From IMG/VR virus record IMGVR_UViG_3300045007_000250, positions 1 through 64,000 of that record: a stretch of DNA of 64,000 bases. One strand, 5' to 3'. The first letter of the stretch is position 1. Every line of letters begins with the position of its first letter. Shown here one piece after another: positions 31,825 to 40,892 of the stretch. Source of the stretch: a virus. Made by a program: the position numbers and the translations under genes. A model generated the notes under the pieces. That model saw nothing but the letters and a program-made list of their open reading frames with translations. It ran no database searches and was not told where the DNA came from.

Positions 31825-31849
31825 CATTCCAAAAGCGGCGTGTTAGATT
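31821..31849 (+). promoter_or_regulatory. promoter TTGACA-17-TAGATT
   Basis: TTGACA 31821-31826 and TAGATT 31844-31849, with GGCGTGT ending the spacer. It drives the genes from 31892. Confidence 0.88.
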
Positions 31850-31891
31850 TTTCTATAGGGCTTAGTACCAGTTTGAGAAGGGGAAACGACA

Positions 31892-32113
31892 ATGGCTTTG
31901 ACGATTCGAGTAGTCAGGGAAATGGACCCGTGGGACGCTTTCTTGGAAGAGTCGGGGTTTCTGATGGATGATCCTACCGTTCGCGTTCGCGGCAAGGGTG
32001 ACGTTTTGGACATGCTCAAACAATACACTGACTTCTTGGAGAAGAAGCGCACGGAAGCCGGGGCGTGTCCGGTGTGTGGGTGGCGCTTCCGCAAGAAGGA
32101 GGAGGGTGACTGA
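31892..32113 (+). CDS. small protein with CPVC zinc element
   Basis: This 73-residue protein starts after AAGGGG. The N-terminal part is acidic and helical. The C-terminal part carries CPVCGWRFRKKEE, one half of a zinc ribbon. It is linked to the next gene by TGATG. It is possibly a regulator. No family is recognised. Confidence 0.7.
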   Translation: MALTIRVVREMDPWDAFLEESGFLMDDPTVRVRGKGDVLDMLKQYTDFLEKKRTEAGACPVCGWRFRKKEEGD

Positions 32114-32859
32114 TGGGACGCAAGCCTTTCATGGAAGGGAGCAACGCGGAGATCACTTTGGCTCCCGAAGCCGTAGCATCTCTCCGCACGGAAGCGGCTC
32201 GCCTGGCGTGTGTGGTGGAAGAGACCTACTTTGACCTTGGACACGTCCTCTTGGACATCGCCCGGTCCACCTGCTACAAGGCGTGGGGCTTCAAGGACTT
32301 CGACACCTACGTTGAGAAGGAGTTGTCTTTTCAGCGTCGGAAGGCGTACTACCTCATACTCATTTATGACCAAGCGACGGAGCTTGGCTTGACGATGGAA
32401 GACCTTGCCGGGATCGGGTGGAGCAAGGCCAAGGAAATTCTCGCCTACGTTCATACGCGGGCTGACTTTGACGTGTGGGCGGCGAGGGCCAGAAAGATGA
32501 GCCTGCGGGAACTGATTGACGCCATCCGAATCGCCCGCGGGGTCGGTCCGAAGCCGGAGCACCCCATTTCGGAGCATCCCGTCACCGGTGAAACTCTGCA
32601 CACCATGACGTTCGCCCTCACCGATGGGCAGTACGCCAACGTGATGCTGGCGATGGAGACGGCAAAGCGAATCGGCAAGACGGACAAGGATTCGCACGCC
32701 TTCGACCTGATTTGCCTTGACTTCGCCTCTCACAATGCGGCAACCTCTGACTTGGCGGTGAAGCTGGCTCAGTGGTTCGTGACCACGCCGGACTTGGGGG
32801 ATCGGATTGCGGCGGCGGTGAACGCTGGCGTGCTTGAGGAAGTGCCGCCGGGGAGCTAG
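32113..32859 (+). CDS. hypothetical DNA-binding-like protein, 248 residues
   Basis: Helical throughout. The segment VLLDIARSTCYKAWGFKD, then FDTYVEKELSFQRRKAY (about residues 43-80), resembles the first helices of phage and plasmid proteins that bind DNA through a helix-turn-helix with a Tyr/Arg-rich second helix. No exact family is recognised. Position under an operator-controlled promoter suggests a regulatory role. Confidence 0.65.
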   Translation: MGRKPFMEGSNAEITLAPEAVASLRTEAARLACVVEETYFDLGHVLLDIARSTCYKAWGFKDFDTYVEKELSFQRRKAYYLILIYDQATELGLTMEDLAGIGWSKAKEILAYVHTRADFDVWAARARKMSLRELIDAIRIARGVGPKPEHPISEHPVTGETLHTMTFALTDGQYANVMLAMETAKRIGKTDKDSHAFDLICLDFASHNAATSDLAVKLAQWFVTTPDLGDRIAAAVNAGVLEEVPPGS

Positions 32860-32875
32860 ACCGAGGGGGTGACGA

Positions 32876-33100
32876 ATGCCCTTGAGCGGACAAGTGTTGG
32901 GTCAGGCGATCATTGCGGCGGTGCAGGCTCCGCCGGACGCTCAACCGAAAATCTTGGCGATGGCGGAAGCCATCGTGCAGCACTTCATAACGAATGCGGT
33001 GGTGACGGTCCCTATCACGGGGACCGTCATTGCCACGGGAGCGATGGCCGGTGGTCCGGGTGTTCCTTGTGCGGGGACTGCCACTGGCACCGTTGGCTGA
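32876..33100 (+). CDS. small Gly/Thr-rich protein, 74 residues
   Basis: GAGGGGGTGACGA precedes the ATG. The first half is helical (AIIAAVQAPPDAQPKILAM). The second is a beta-rich, Val/Thr/Gly tail (AVVTVPITGTVIATG) like those of small virion or baseplate proteins. No family is assigned. Confidence 0.65.
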   Translation: MPLSGQVLGQAIIAAVQAPPDAQPKILAMAEAIVQHFITNAVVTVPITGTVIATGAMAGGPGVPCAGTATGTVG

Positions 33101-33170
33101 AATCTCTTGCGGGCGTGGTTGTTTTGCTTTAGCATGTTGACAGAACATTCTTGTCCGCGGGGGTGTGTGA

Positions 33171-34244
33171 ATGGCCGGAAAAGGACGTGCAAGCGGAGCA
33201 GCGGGTGGTGGCGGTGGTCCGACCCGCGAGCAGATTGAAGAAAAAGAGCGGGCGGCAGCGCAGATCGCCGAAGAGCAGCGTGCTCGTGAAGAGTTGATGC
33301 GTCGGCAAGAGGCCGAAGCCAGAGCGCGGGCGCAGGCTGCGGCGCAAGCGGCGCAAGCGGATCGGGCTTTCCAGCAAGCCTACACTCGTTTCGTTTCGCA
33401 TGAAACCATTACGGGCGCGGCGCGTGATCGTGGTGTACCCCCCGAATTGCGAAAACAGTTCGTGGGGAACGTCCGTGGGATGCGCGATCAGGTGATGAAG
33501 GAAAAACCCGCGAGCATCATTGCAAAATTCCGGGCCGATGGGCATACGGTGGACGCTCATGGTGTGTCGGATCGGCGGTTGCGGCAGGCGCTAACCGAAG
33601 GCGGGATCAAGCCCATTCGTGGTGTCACCGCTGCGGAACAGTTGGCGGCTATCTCCGGTATTGCGGGGGTTGGTTTGCGTGGGTGGAATTTTACCATTTC
33701 GGGAGCGGGGGACTCTCTTCTTGTGAGCGGCAAGGGTCCGAGTGGCGGGAGCGTGAGCTATGCCATCTCGAAGGTGTGGAACGCGGAGGCGGGACGTGCC
33801 ACTCCCATGCTCGGTTATGGCGGCTTTTTTCCCGGACAGCAGCGCGGCGCGGGTGTGAGTTATTCCGCTATGCCGCGTATGTTTATCATGGCGCGGGCTT
33901 CTGGCATTCACGGGTTGGGCTTTCTCGCTGGTACTGGTGGTAACATGACCGGGGCGGTTGCTTGGCCTTTGATGGGCGCTCGCTTTTTGAATCCTACAGA
34001 GGCGCGTGGCGCAATGGAATACATGGCGCGGGCCACGGGGAATCGCCAGTGGTTGCGGTTGCGCGATCCGCGTGACATGATTGGAAAGGATCGGCTGGTG
34101 CGTGAGTGGAAACAGCACGCTCGCAATCTTCCGTCAATGCCGGAGATGGGGCTGAGTTTGCTTGGTCCGCAAGCGCGTGTGGACGGGAAGTATTTGAACA
34201 AGTCAACTCTCGAATCGGCGTATCGCATGATTCGTAGGATGTAG
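33171..34244 (+). CDS. MGKGR-leader protein with coiled coil, 357 residues
   Basis: It starts MAGKGRASGAAGGGGG, the same leader as the 0-2 kb proteins 31 kb away. A long Glu/Ala/Arg coiled coil follows (about residues 18-65), then a globular part rich in Gly and aromatics (GYGGFFPGQQRGAGVSY). Such a build suits a structural or ejected virion protein. The large size and different body show that the leader is a portable element. Confidence 0.75.
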   Translation: MAGKGRASGAAGGGGGPTREQIEEKERAAAQIAEEQRAREELMRRQEAEARARAQAAAQAAQADRAFQQAYTRFVSHETITGAARDRGVPPELRKQFVGNVRGMRDQVMKEKPASIIAKFRADGHTVDAHGVSDRRLRQALTEGGIKPIRGVTAAEQLAAISGIAGVGLRGWNFTISGAGDSLLVSGKGPSGGSVSYAISKVWNAEAGRATPMLGYGGFFPGQQRGAGVSYSAMPRMFIMARASGIHGLGFLAGTGGNMTGAVAWPLMGARFLNPTEARGAMEYMARATGNRQWLRLRDPRDMIGKDRLVREWKQHARNLPSMPEMGLSLLGPQARVDGKYLNKSTLESAYRMIRRM

Positions 34245-34254
34245 GGGAGAAAAG

Positions 34255-34461
34255 ATGGCTCCGAAAAATGGCGAAGTGATGCCGTGGAATCTTTCCGGGT
34301 TGAAACGGGGAAAGCCGGAAAAACCGCGTGGTATTTCTCCCGATGCCGCGGACACACTCATTCAGAATCCGCGGGATTTGCTGAATGACTCGAATCCGGG
34401 GATCAGGAAGGCCGCACAGCGGGCCGTGGAGCTTGCGGATCGGGTCAAGAAGGGGAAATAG
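34255..34461 (+). CDS. small basic protein, 68 residues
   Basis: GGGGAGAAAAG precedes the ATG. The product is Lys/Arg/Pro-rich at the start and helical later (IRKAAQRAVELADRVKKG). No family is recognised. It lies in the gene row leading to the terminase genes. Confidence 0.65.
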   Translation: MAPKNGEVMPWNLSGLKRGKPEKPRGISPDAADTLIQNPRDLLNDSNPGIRKAAQRAVELADRVKKGK

Positions 34462-34464
34462 TGT

Positions 34465-35670
34465 GTGGGTTTCGACATAAACCAAAAACGTGATGCTGAG
34501 TATCGTCACACCTTTGCAGCCCGCGACTACGACTATTTACGAAATTGTAAAACCTGCCCGTTGAAAGAGCTTTGCGGTGGGTGGAGTGTCTGGAATGATG
34601 CTCGGTGGTGTGTTGGACCCGGAGAAGTGTGCGTTGGCGGGGAGTCCGGTAAGTGGGTGCATGGTTGCCGGGCTATCTGTTCCCGTTCCCCGGAGAAGGT
34701 GAGTTACCTGGCTACTCTCTTGGGTCAGGATCATTGCTTTCTCAATCCAGAATACAACCCTGAAAGCCCGGATGTGTGGAAGCGCGTGCAGTACCTTCCG
34801 CGGCTCTCCATCGTTGGGGAGCATCCGTGGGTGTCTTGGGAGTACGATTGGCCGGACGTTGGGTTTCAGGTGAACGCCCATGTAGAAGGGATTTACCAAG
34901 ACCTCTACACCATTTCTTTGAAACATCTCTATTACCCGGATCGGGATTCGTGGTCCCCTCAGAAGGATGTACGGAAGCGTTTTCAGATACCCAAAGATTC
35001 AGCAGTGGCGATCACCACCACGACCCACGATTTTCATTTGGATCGTCTCTGTGAGGACTTGGATTTGTGGGCGGATGAGATGGTGGAGTTTGAGGGGGTG
35101 GACTTCATCATTGCTCCGAATCTTTCCGTGTACGACAACTACCCGCGTCTGGACAACCTTTTTCAGATCAAGCGCAAGTGGATCATGCTGGAAAAGCTGC
35201 AACGCCGCGGGGCGCTGGTGCTTCCCGACGTTTGCTTTGTAACTTCTGGCGATTTCAAGAATCAGGTGGCGTGGATGCGGGACAATCACTGTACCTGCAT
35301 GATGATGAATTTTCAGGTGCAGGCGGTGACGACTACGACCCCGCAATGGCGTGCTCAGTTGAAGAACGCTCTCATGGTCCGCGACTTCTTGGGGTGGCCG
35401 GTGCAAATGCTTGCATACGGAGCCACGGGTGGGGACCGTATGGTGGAGATTGCCAAGCACTATCCCACCACGACGTTCCTTGACGCCAAGAGCTTCCGGC
35501 TGGCGGAGTTCCACCACGATCTGTTCGGGGGGACGGACAAGACGAAGCTGGTGAAGGTGCAGTTTCGTGAGAACTGTGCCGCGATGATTGAGCGCGTGCG
35601 GAAGGCGAAGAAAGGATTTGCGCTCGGCGACGACCTGTGCGATAATGCGACAAACGGTGAGGATGAGTGA
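34465..35670 (+). CDS. DUF4417-like protein with N-terminal Cys cluster
   Basis: This 401-residue protein starts at GTG 34465. The N terminus has NCKTCPLKELC, then CVGPGEVC and CRAIC, a set able to bind a metal or Fe-S centre. The C-terminal half (IIAPNLSVYDNYPRLDNLF, then WIMLEKLQRRGALVLPDV) follows the pattern of DUF4417, a TIM-barrel-like domain of unknown function found in phages and bacteria. The assignment is by eye. Confidence 0.55.
   Translation: MGFDINQKRDAEYRHTFAARDYDYLRNCKTCPLKELCGGWSVWNDARWCVGPGEVCVGGESGKWVHGCRAICSRSPEKVSYLATLLGQDHCFLNPEYNPESPDVWKRVQYLPRLSIVGEHPWVSWEYDWPDVGFQVNAHVEGIYQDLYTISLKHLYYPDRDSWSPQKDVRKRFQIPKDSAVAITTTTHDFHLDRLCEDLDLWADEMVEFEGVDFIIAPNLSVYDNYPRLDNLFQIKRKWIMLEKLQRRGALVLPDVCFVTSGDFKNQVAWMRDNHCTCMMMNFQVQAVTTTTPQWRAQLKNALMVRDFLGWPVQMLAYGATGGDRMVEIAKHYPTTTFLDAKSFRLAEFHHDLFGGTDKTKLVKVQFRENCAAMIERVRKAKKGFALGDDLCDNATNGEDE
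35402..35415. promoter_or_regulatory. palindrome TGCAAATGCTTGCA inside the DUF4417-like gene
   Basis: Exact arms with an ATGC centre, itself palindromic. Read in frame as V-Q-M-L-A-Y. Confidence 0.5.
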
Positions 35671-37088
35671 TGCCCGCTATTCTGGACCGCTGTGTAGCAC
35701 ACCTTCAAGCCCGCGGGGTAAGCACGTCTTCGTCCTACGCCATTTGCACGTCTTCTCTGCAACGCGCTGGCAAACTTCCCCGCGGAAAGTCCAAGAAAGA
35801 GCTTGAGGTTGAGTTCGGCGAGTGGTCCAAACGGGTACTGTTGCCTTCCGATTTTACTCTTTCCATGCAGATGATTTGGGAGCATTTTGCTCCCGGTGAC
35901 GTGAATCTCTTGAAGGCTCTTCGCAAGGTATCGGTTCTGGATGAGGATTACTCCGATCAGACCGATCCCGTGAAGCGCAAGAGGGAGTTGGCTCGGAGGA
36001 AGCGCATTCTTGGCGAGGCGCGGTTGCACTCCAAGAACATCTCCATGAATCCGAAGGCGCTGGTGCGTATCGGGGATCATCCGGTGTGGTATGGTACGGT
36101 GGCGATCCATGAGGCGCAACATGCGGTGTACGGTTTTGGGGAGCACGAAGCAACCCGCGGGGAACAGCGGTGGCTTGGGAAGCTCTTTGCGGAGTATTCC
36201 TTGGATTTCGACAAACCGGCCATGATGCTCACGATGAGGGCCGCGGCAGTGGCTCAGGCGCAGAGGGAGAAGGACGTGCATCATGCGCACCGGGCCAAGG
36301 ACTTTCACTTCTTGAACTCGGTGGGCTTCACTGCCCGTGCTGCTCGCAGGATTCTTGCCATTGGCCGGGCGATGGAGAAGTACCGGAAGTGGCATGTTCA
36401 ACAGGAAGATGATGCTGCGAAGGATTATTACGACTTCATGGAAGGCGATCTTACGTGGATCGAAAGGACCGTGGACGCCGATCTTGAGGAAGCCTTCGGC
36501 GATTTGATTGAAAAGACCTTTTTTCCCGTTGTGCATGGGGTGGAGAGGTTGCTTGGCTCCGGTGCGGGCGGGTACGCGGACGCGGTGGACTCCAAGGGGG
36601 CGCGTGGCGGGCGGAATCCTTACATGGGAAGCCCGGCGGAGCGGCGTATTTCCACTGGTGGCGATGTGCCCGTGTCATCTGGTGTGTCGTCTCCAAGCCC
36701 TCCCTCCACTGTGCGGAATCCGTATGACGACCGGTACGATTACATGGTGACGGCGGACACGCCTACACCGTGGACTACGGTTGCGGGCATGATGGAGCGA
36801 TACATCAATCGGTCCATCACTCGGCGTGTGGGAAAGGAACTTCGTGGGCCTTTGGGCGTGGTTCCTGCCTTGCGTCGTGCCGGATGGGATGCCAAGAATC
36901 TTCCTGCTGAATGGAAGGAGAAACGCCTTGCTTCTCTGCGCGAATGCTTGCCTTCGTTGAAAACACAGGGGCTTTTTGATGAGGACGGGGAAGTGACGGA
37001 CGCCCATCTTCTTTGCCTGCTCCATGCGTGGACCCCGGTGCCCCACTTGATCTTTGACGACGAAGCCCTAGACGTGGTTCTCGTCTGA
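35670..37088 (+). CDS. hypothetical protein with HEAQH metallopeptidase-like motif
   Basis: This 473-residue protein couples to the preceding stop. The opening (CVAHLQARG, SYAICTSSLQRAG) resembles a helical hairpin common in phage virion-associated proteins. VAIHEAQHAVYGFGEHEATRG (about residues 148-168) fits the HExxH zinc-peptidase helix with a later Glu. The middle is helical and charged, followed by a Ser/Pro linker and a C-terminal domain. It may be a virion-associated protease. The third zinc ligand is not proven. Confidence 0.65.
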   Translation: MPAILDRCVAHLQARGVSTSSSYAICTSSLQRAGKLPRGKSKKELEVEFGEWSKRVLLPSDFTLSMQMIWEHFAPGDVNLLKALRKVSVLDEDYSDQTDPVKRKRELARRKRILGEARLHSKNISMNPKALVRIGDHPVWYGTVAIHEAQHAVYGFGEHEATRGEQRWLGKLFAEYSLDFDKPAMMLTMRAAAVAQAQREKDVHHAHRAKDFHFLNSVGFTARAARRILAIGRAMEKYRKWHVQQEDDAAKDYYDFMEGDLTWIERTVDADLEEAFGDLIEKTFFPVVHGVERLLGSGAGGYADAVDSKGARGGRNPYMGSPAERRISTGGDVPVSSGVSSPSPPSTVRNPYDDRYDYMVTADTPTPWTTVAGMMERYINRSITRRVGKELRGPLGVVPALRRAGWDAKNLPAEWKEKRLASLRECLPSLKTQGLFDEDGEVTDAHLLCLLHAWTPVPHLIFDDEALDVVLV

Positions 37089-37103
37089 TCCCACAATTAG
37101 TAG

Positions 37104-37133
37104 TTGCATATTCCTCTTTTGGCGTGTTATGAT
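37104..37133 (+). promoter_or_regulatory. promoter TTGCAT-18-TATGAT
   Basis: TTGCAT 37104-37109 and TATGAT 37128-37133, with GGCGTGT before the -10 box. It drives the ParB-terminase block. Confidence 0.7.
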
Positions 37134-37160
37134 TTCGGCGGATGTTTTTGAGGATGCATC

Positions 37161-38141
37161 ATGCCGAAGAAAAAGGTTGTCAATGTTTCTGAGCCAAGGA
37201 CGGAAGCCCCGGCTGTTCCGGTCGAAAAGAAGAGTCGCTTGTCTCGCCTTCCATTTCGGGGACGCATCGCCGCCCGTCCTGTTCCCGAAGAGCTTGGCGA
37301 ACCTGGGACAGCGCATAAGGATACTGCGTGGCTTGACGAGGGTTTCCTTCCCCCCGATTCTCTGGCGAGTACGCCGGAATCCATGAAGCTGCCCGGCACC
37401 TTGGCCGACATTTCCTTGGTGAAGCTCAGGCCGAACACATGGAATCCGAACAGGATGACCAACAAGACGTTTGATTTGTTGGTGCGCCGGATGCGTGAGG
37501 CGGGGTGCTTGCAGCCGATTCGTGTGTGGCTTGACCCCGCGGATGGCATGTACGAGATTGTGGACGGGTTTCACCGATTCAAAGCCGCTGGCATCTTGGG
37601 GTGGGAGACCATTCCCGCGCTGGTGTTTCCTGAAAAGTGGGACGATCCCGATTTGCGGGTGTTCACCGGCATGACGCTCAATAACGTCCACGGACAGAAC
37701 GATCCTGTGGAGTTTTTGAAGCTCTACAACCAGTTGCTTCCGAAGTACCCGGACAAAGAGTTGCAAGACCTCATGGGCTTTGCGGAGCGAACCAAGTGGA
37801 AGATTCTTACCAAGGGCATCATGGAGGGACTGCCAAAGGGGATGAGGAAGGCGTTTGGTGAGCGGGTGAAGGACGCCACTGCGGATGAGTTGGGCGGCAT
37901 CCTGCAAGAGTTGATGGCGCACTACGGCAATGATCTGCGTTTCAATTTCATGGTCTTCACGCTGGACGGCGTGGAGAATGTGTGGATTCGGTGTCTTCCC
38001 GAAACAATGCAAGGGATTGCACAACTCGCGGAGAAATGCCGGGAGAGCGGTGTGGACATAAACTATCCTCTCATGGATGGACTCACTCATGCGCTCAACA
38101 GCTTTACCGCGGAGCCGGATAAGGAAACTGCCAGAGCATGA
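37161..38141 (+). CDS. ParB-domain protein
   Basis: This 326-residue protein carries, after a disordered N terminus, a ParB/sulfiredoxin-type nucleotide-binding fold: LRPNTWNPNRM (about residues 94-104), LVRRMREAGCLQPIRVW and YEIVDGFHRFKAAGILG (the GxHR-like element). The C-terminal half is helical. Beside the small-terminase-like gene it could mark phage DNA for packaging or regulate late genes. There is no ParA in the window. Confidence 0.8.
   Translation: MPKKKVVNVSEPRTEAPAVPVEKKSRLSRLPFRGRIAARPVPEELGEPGTAHKDTAWLDEGFLPPDSLASTPESMKLPGTLADISLVKLRPNTWNPNRMTNKTFDLLVRRMREAGCLQPIRVWLDPADGMYEIVDGFHRFKAAGILGWETIPALVFPEKWDDPDLRVFTGMTLNNVHGQNDPVEFLKLYNQLLPKYPDKELQDLMGFAERTKWKILTKGIMEGLPKGMRKAFGERVKDATADELGGILQELMAHYGNDLRFNFMVFTLDGVENVWIRCLPETMQGIAQLAEKCRESGVDINYPLMDGLTHALNSFTAEPDKETARA
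38008..38021. promoter_or_regulatory. palindrome TGCAAGGGATTGCA inside the ParB-like gene
   Basis: Exact arms with a GGGA centre, read in frame as M-Q-G-I-A-Q. Confidence 0.5.
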
Positions 38142-38917
38142 GTACGCGACCGCAAGTGCGAAGATCGAAGCAGTCAAAAAAGCCGGTGCCGAAGCAGGCG
38201 GTGACGCGGCTTCAAGACCTGCCCATTTACAATGTGCTCCTTGAAAAATTGCTCTCCGGTGTTTCTTGCAATCAGTTGGCGGGGTGGATCAAGGGGCAGG
38301 GGTTTTTTCCCGACGTGAATACCGAAGCTCTGCGAAAGGCGCTTGACCGTCTTCGTCGTGCCGAGCAGAGGGCGCATCCCCCGTTGGCTCCGACGTTGAG
38401 TAATCCCGTTCCGCAGCCTGTCACCGATGACGGAGCCGTGGAGATCAAGGAGACCAAACTTCTTCCACCGGAGATTGCGGCTTTGGAAGAGTTGGCGATG
38501 TTGCAACAGGACCGTATCAACCTGCTCCACGATAATGAAAGGAAGATCAAACACCTTTTCCCGCAAGGAAGGGGGGAAGTTGCTGAACTGCGTGCGATAC
38601 TACACACCCTTCTGGACAAGAAGCGAGAGCTTGGCACGCCGGGGTACGGTGGTCCGCAGCAACCCGCGCCGGAGCGTGGTGGTGATGTGAACCTGACCCT
38701 CCATGTTGGGCAACTCACCCAACAGACCATGACTGTGTTGGGAGACCCCGGATCGCGGCGGCGGGTGCTGGATGCGTTGCGGGCGTTGGGCACTAAGGGG
38801 GACTTGGACAGGCTGCTTTTGAAGAAGCGTCTTGGAGACAATGTTTTGTCCGAAGCCGGGCTGCTTGAGGACGGCGAAAAGAAAGAACCTGTAACGGTAG
38901 TGGTGGCTGGTCCATGA
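38138..38917 (+). CDS. small terminase subunit candidate
   Basis: This 259-residue protein ends 4 bases inside the large-terminase gene, the usual place of the small subunit. The N terminus is basic with a winged-helix-like segment (LLEKLLSGVSCNQLAGWI). A helical, Leu-rich middle suits oligomer formation. Small terminases bind the packaging site and hand it to the large subunit. Identification is mainly by position. Confidence 0.6.
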   Translation: MSTRPQVRRSKQSKKPVPKQAVTRLQDLPIYNVLLEKLLSGVSCNQLAGWIKGQGFFPDVNTEALRKALDRLRRAEQRAHPPLAPTLSNPVPQPVTDDGAVEIKETKLLPPEIAALEELAMLQQDRINLLHDNERKIKHLFPQGRGEVAELRAILHTLLDKKRELGTPGYGGPQQPAPERGGDVNLTLHVGQLTQQTMTVLGDPGSRRRVLDALRALGTKGDLDRLLLKKRLGDNVLSEAGLLEDGEKKEPVTVVVAGP

Positions 38918-40752
38918 GCCCCCCTGAGACTCCTCTTCCGCCGCAACTCCTACCCGAAGAGGCGGAGATGCTTTCTCGCCTTTCGCCGGAAGAGCGGGAA
39001 GTTCTGCAAATGATCCTCTTGGGCAATGAGGATTTGCTGACCGCTATCTACGATCAGGAGTATGAAGAATCCCCGGTGGATGCTAAGACCTTTTTCACCG
39101 ATCCTTATTACTTGGGTGTAACCGGTGGAGACCTCTATCCGCAGGTGTTGGACGACCTTTGTGAGATTTTCAACCCGGAGAGGAATTATCTTGAAGTAAT
39201 CCTTGGCGGAGCAATCGGATGGGGAAAGAGCACTGAAGTTGAATTTGGTTTGCTTCGGTGCCTTTATGAGATTGCTTGCTTGCGTAATCCCCAGCGGTCC
39301 TTTGGTCTCATGGAAGGCTCGTCTATCGTCATCATCAACCTTTCGGTCACGGAGCAACAGGCGCGGAAGGCCATTTTTTCCGGTCTTCTGGCGAAGGTGC
39401 GGCAGTCTCCGTTTTTCAAGAACAACTTTGCCTATGATCCTACCGTAGTCTCGGAGCTTCGTTTCCCCAAAGGCATCACGGTGTTCCCCGGAGCTTCCAC
39501 GGACAATTCCATTCTCGGTTTGAACGTCGTGGCCGGAGCGGTGGATGAAACCAACTTCATGCCCATCATGGAAGTACGGAAGACTGCTGGGGGAAGGTCC
39601 GCGGGCGTGTATGATAAGGCGGCGTCCTTGTATAACGCCATGATTCGTCGCATGAAGAGCCGCTTCCTTCGACATGGACGTTTGCCCGGCAAGATGTTTT
39701 CTCTTTCCAGTGCGCAGTACCCCAACGATTTTATTGAGCGGAAGGTGCGGCAGGCGCTTTCCGACACGACCATTTTTGCCCGCCGATATGCCCTTTGGGA
39801 CGTGAAGCGTGAACAGTTCTCTACGCAGACTTTTCCGGTGGAAGTCGGCACGGACCTTTCCGGTTCCCGTGTGCTTTACCCCGGAGATCAGCCGACCGGG
39901 AAAGTGATTGACGTTCCGGTGGACTTCCGACCTGATTTTGAAAAGGACTGTGACGGCTCTCTTCGTGACATTGCCGGGGTCAGCACGCTTACCGTGGATC
40001 AGTTCATCAAGGACTTCGGGAAGGTGGTGGAATGCGTCAATGAGAAGCGCCGCCACGCCTTCACTAAGGAGTTCACCACCCTTGAGGATGGGGCTAAACT
40101 TCGGCTTTCTACTCTGCTCAAGGAGAATCCTCAGAATCCGCGGTGGAAGCCGGTGCTCATTCACAATCCTGAATCCTTGCGAGTGGTTCACATTGACCCC
40201 TCGCTAACCCGCGACGCCACCGGCATTGCCGTGGGGCACATTTCCGATATGGTGCGGGTGGTGCGGCGGCAGGATGATGGGACGGAGAAGGTGGAGTGGG
40301 CACCCTTCATCGTCTATGACTTGCTGTTGCGTATTGTTCCACCGCGGCACCGGGAGATTCAGTACGACCGAATCCGCGACATTATTTATCGGCTGCAAGA
40401 GGTTGGGATGCGGATTGGGTTTGTGTCTATGGATAGCTTTCAAACGGCGGAGATGAGGCAACAGCTTACGCGGCGGCGCATTCCCAACGATGTGCTTTCG
40501 ATTGACCGCACCACCGAACCATACGAAATTCTCAAGGCGGCTTTGTATGAGAAGCGGGTGGACCTGTACCCCTACCCCGTTGCGATGAAGGAGCTTCGCC
40601 AGTTGGAGCATGACCGACTCAAGGGAAAGATTGACCACCCGGAGCATGGGTCCAAAGACGTGTCCGACGCGATGGCGGGCGTGGCTTATATTCTCACTTT
40701 GCACGCGGCTCGTTTCTATAAGCCCAAGGTGAGCGTAAGCACATTCGGTTGA
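38914..40752 (+). CDS. terL: large terminase subunit
   Basis: This 612-residue packaging motor and nuclease has Walker A GAIGWGKST (99-107) and Walker B VAGAVDET (acidic D211, E212) in the ATPase half. In the nuclease half it has HIDPSLTRDATG (Asp near 428), SMDSFQTAEM (near 507) and KDVSDAMAG (near 586), the three acidic clusters of the RNase H-like fold. It overlaps the preceding gene by 4 bases. No intein is seen. Confidence 0.93.
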   Translation: MSPPETPLPPQLLPEEAEMLSRLSPEEREVLQMILLGNEDLLTAIYDQEYEESPVDAKTFFTDPYYLGVTGGDLYPQVLDDLCEIFNPERNYLEVILGGAIGWGKSTEVEFGLLRCLYEIACLRNPQRSFGLMEGSSIVIINLSVTEQQARKAIFSGLLAKVRQSPFFKNNFAYDPTVVSELRFPKGITVFPGASTDNSILGLNVVAGAVDETNFMPIMEVRKTAGGRSAGVYDKAASLYNAMIRRMKSRFLRHGRLPGKMFSLSSAQYPNDFIERKVRQALSDTTIFARRYALWDVKREQFSTQTFPVEVGTDLSGSRVLYPGDQPTGKVIDVPVDFRPDFEKDCDGSLRDIAGVSTLTVDQFIKDFGKVVECVNEKRRHAFTKEFTTLEDGAKLRLSTLLKENPQNPRWKPVLIHNPESLRVVHIDPSLTRDATGIAVGHISDMVRVVRRQDDGTEKVEWAPFIVYDLLLRIVPPRHREIQYDRIRDIIYRLQEVGMRIGFVSMDSFQTAEMRQQLTRRRIPNDVLSIDRTTEPYEILKAALYEKRVDLYPYPVAMKELRQLEHDRLKGKIDHPEHGSKDVSDAMAGVAYILTLHAARFYKPKVSVSTFG

Positions 40753-40813
40753 TTGTCTTTCCGACACGCCCTACTACCTGTGCCCGTCTTTCTTTCAGTG
40801 GCGCTTTTTTGTG

Positions 40814-40842
40814 TTGACACGGCGGAAAAGGCGTGTTACGTT
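40814..40842 (+). promoter_or_regulatory. promoter TTGACA-17-TACGTT
   Basis: TTGACA 40814-40819 and TACGTT 40837-40842, with GGCGTGT in the spacer. It drives the helix-turn-helix gene only. Confidence 0.85.
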
Positions 40843-40892
40843 GATGGTGCCCGTTGGGAAAGCACCGTTCACAAAGAACGGGGTGGAGAAAG

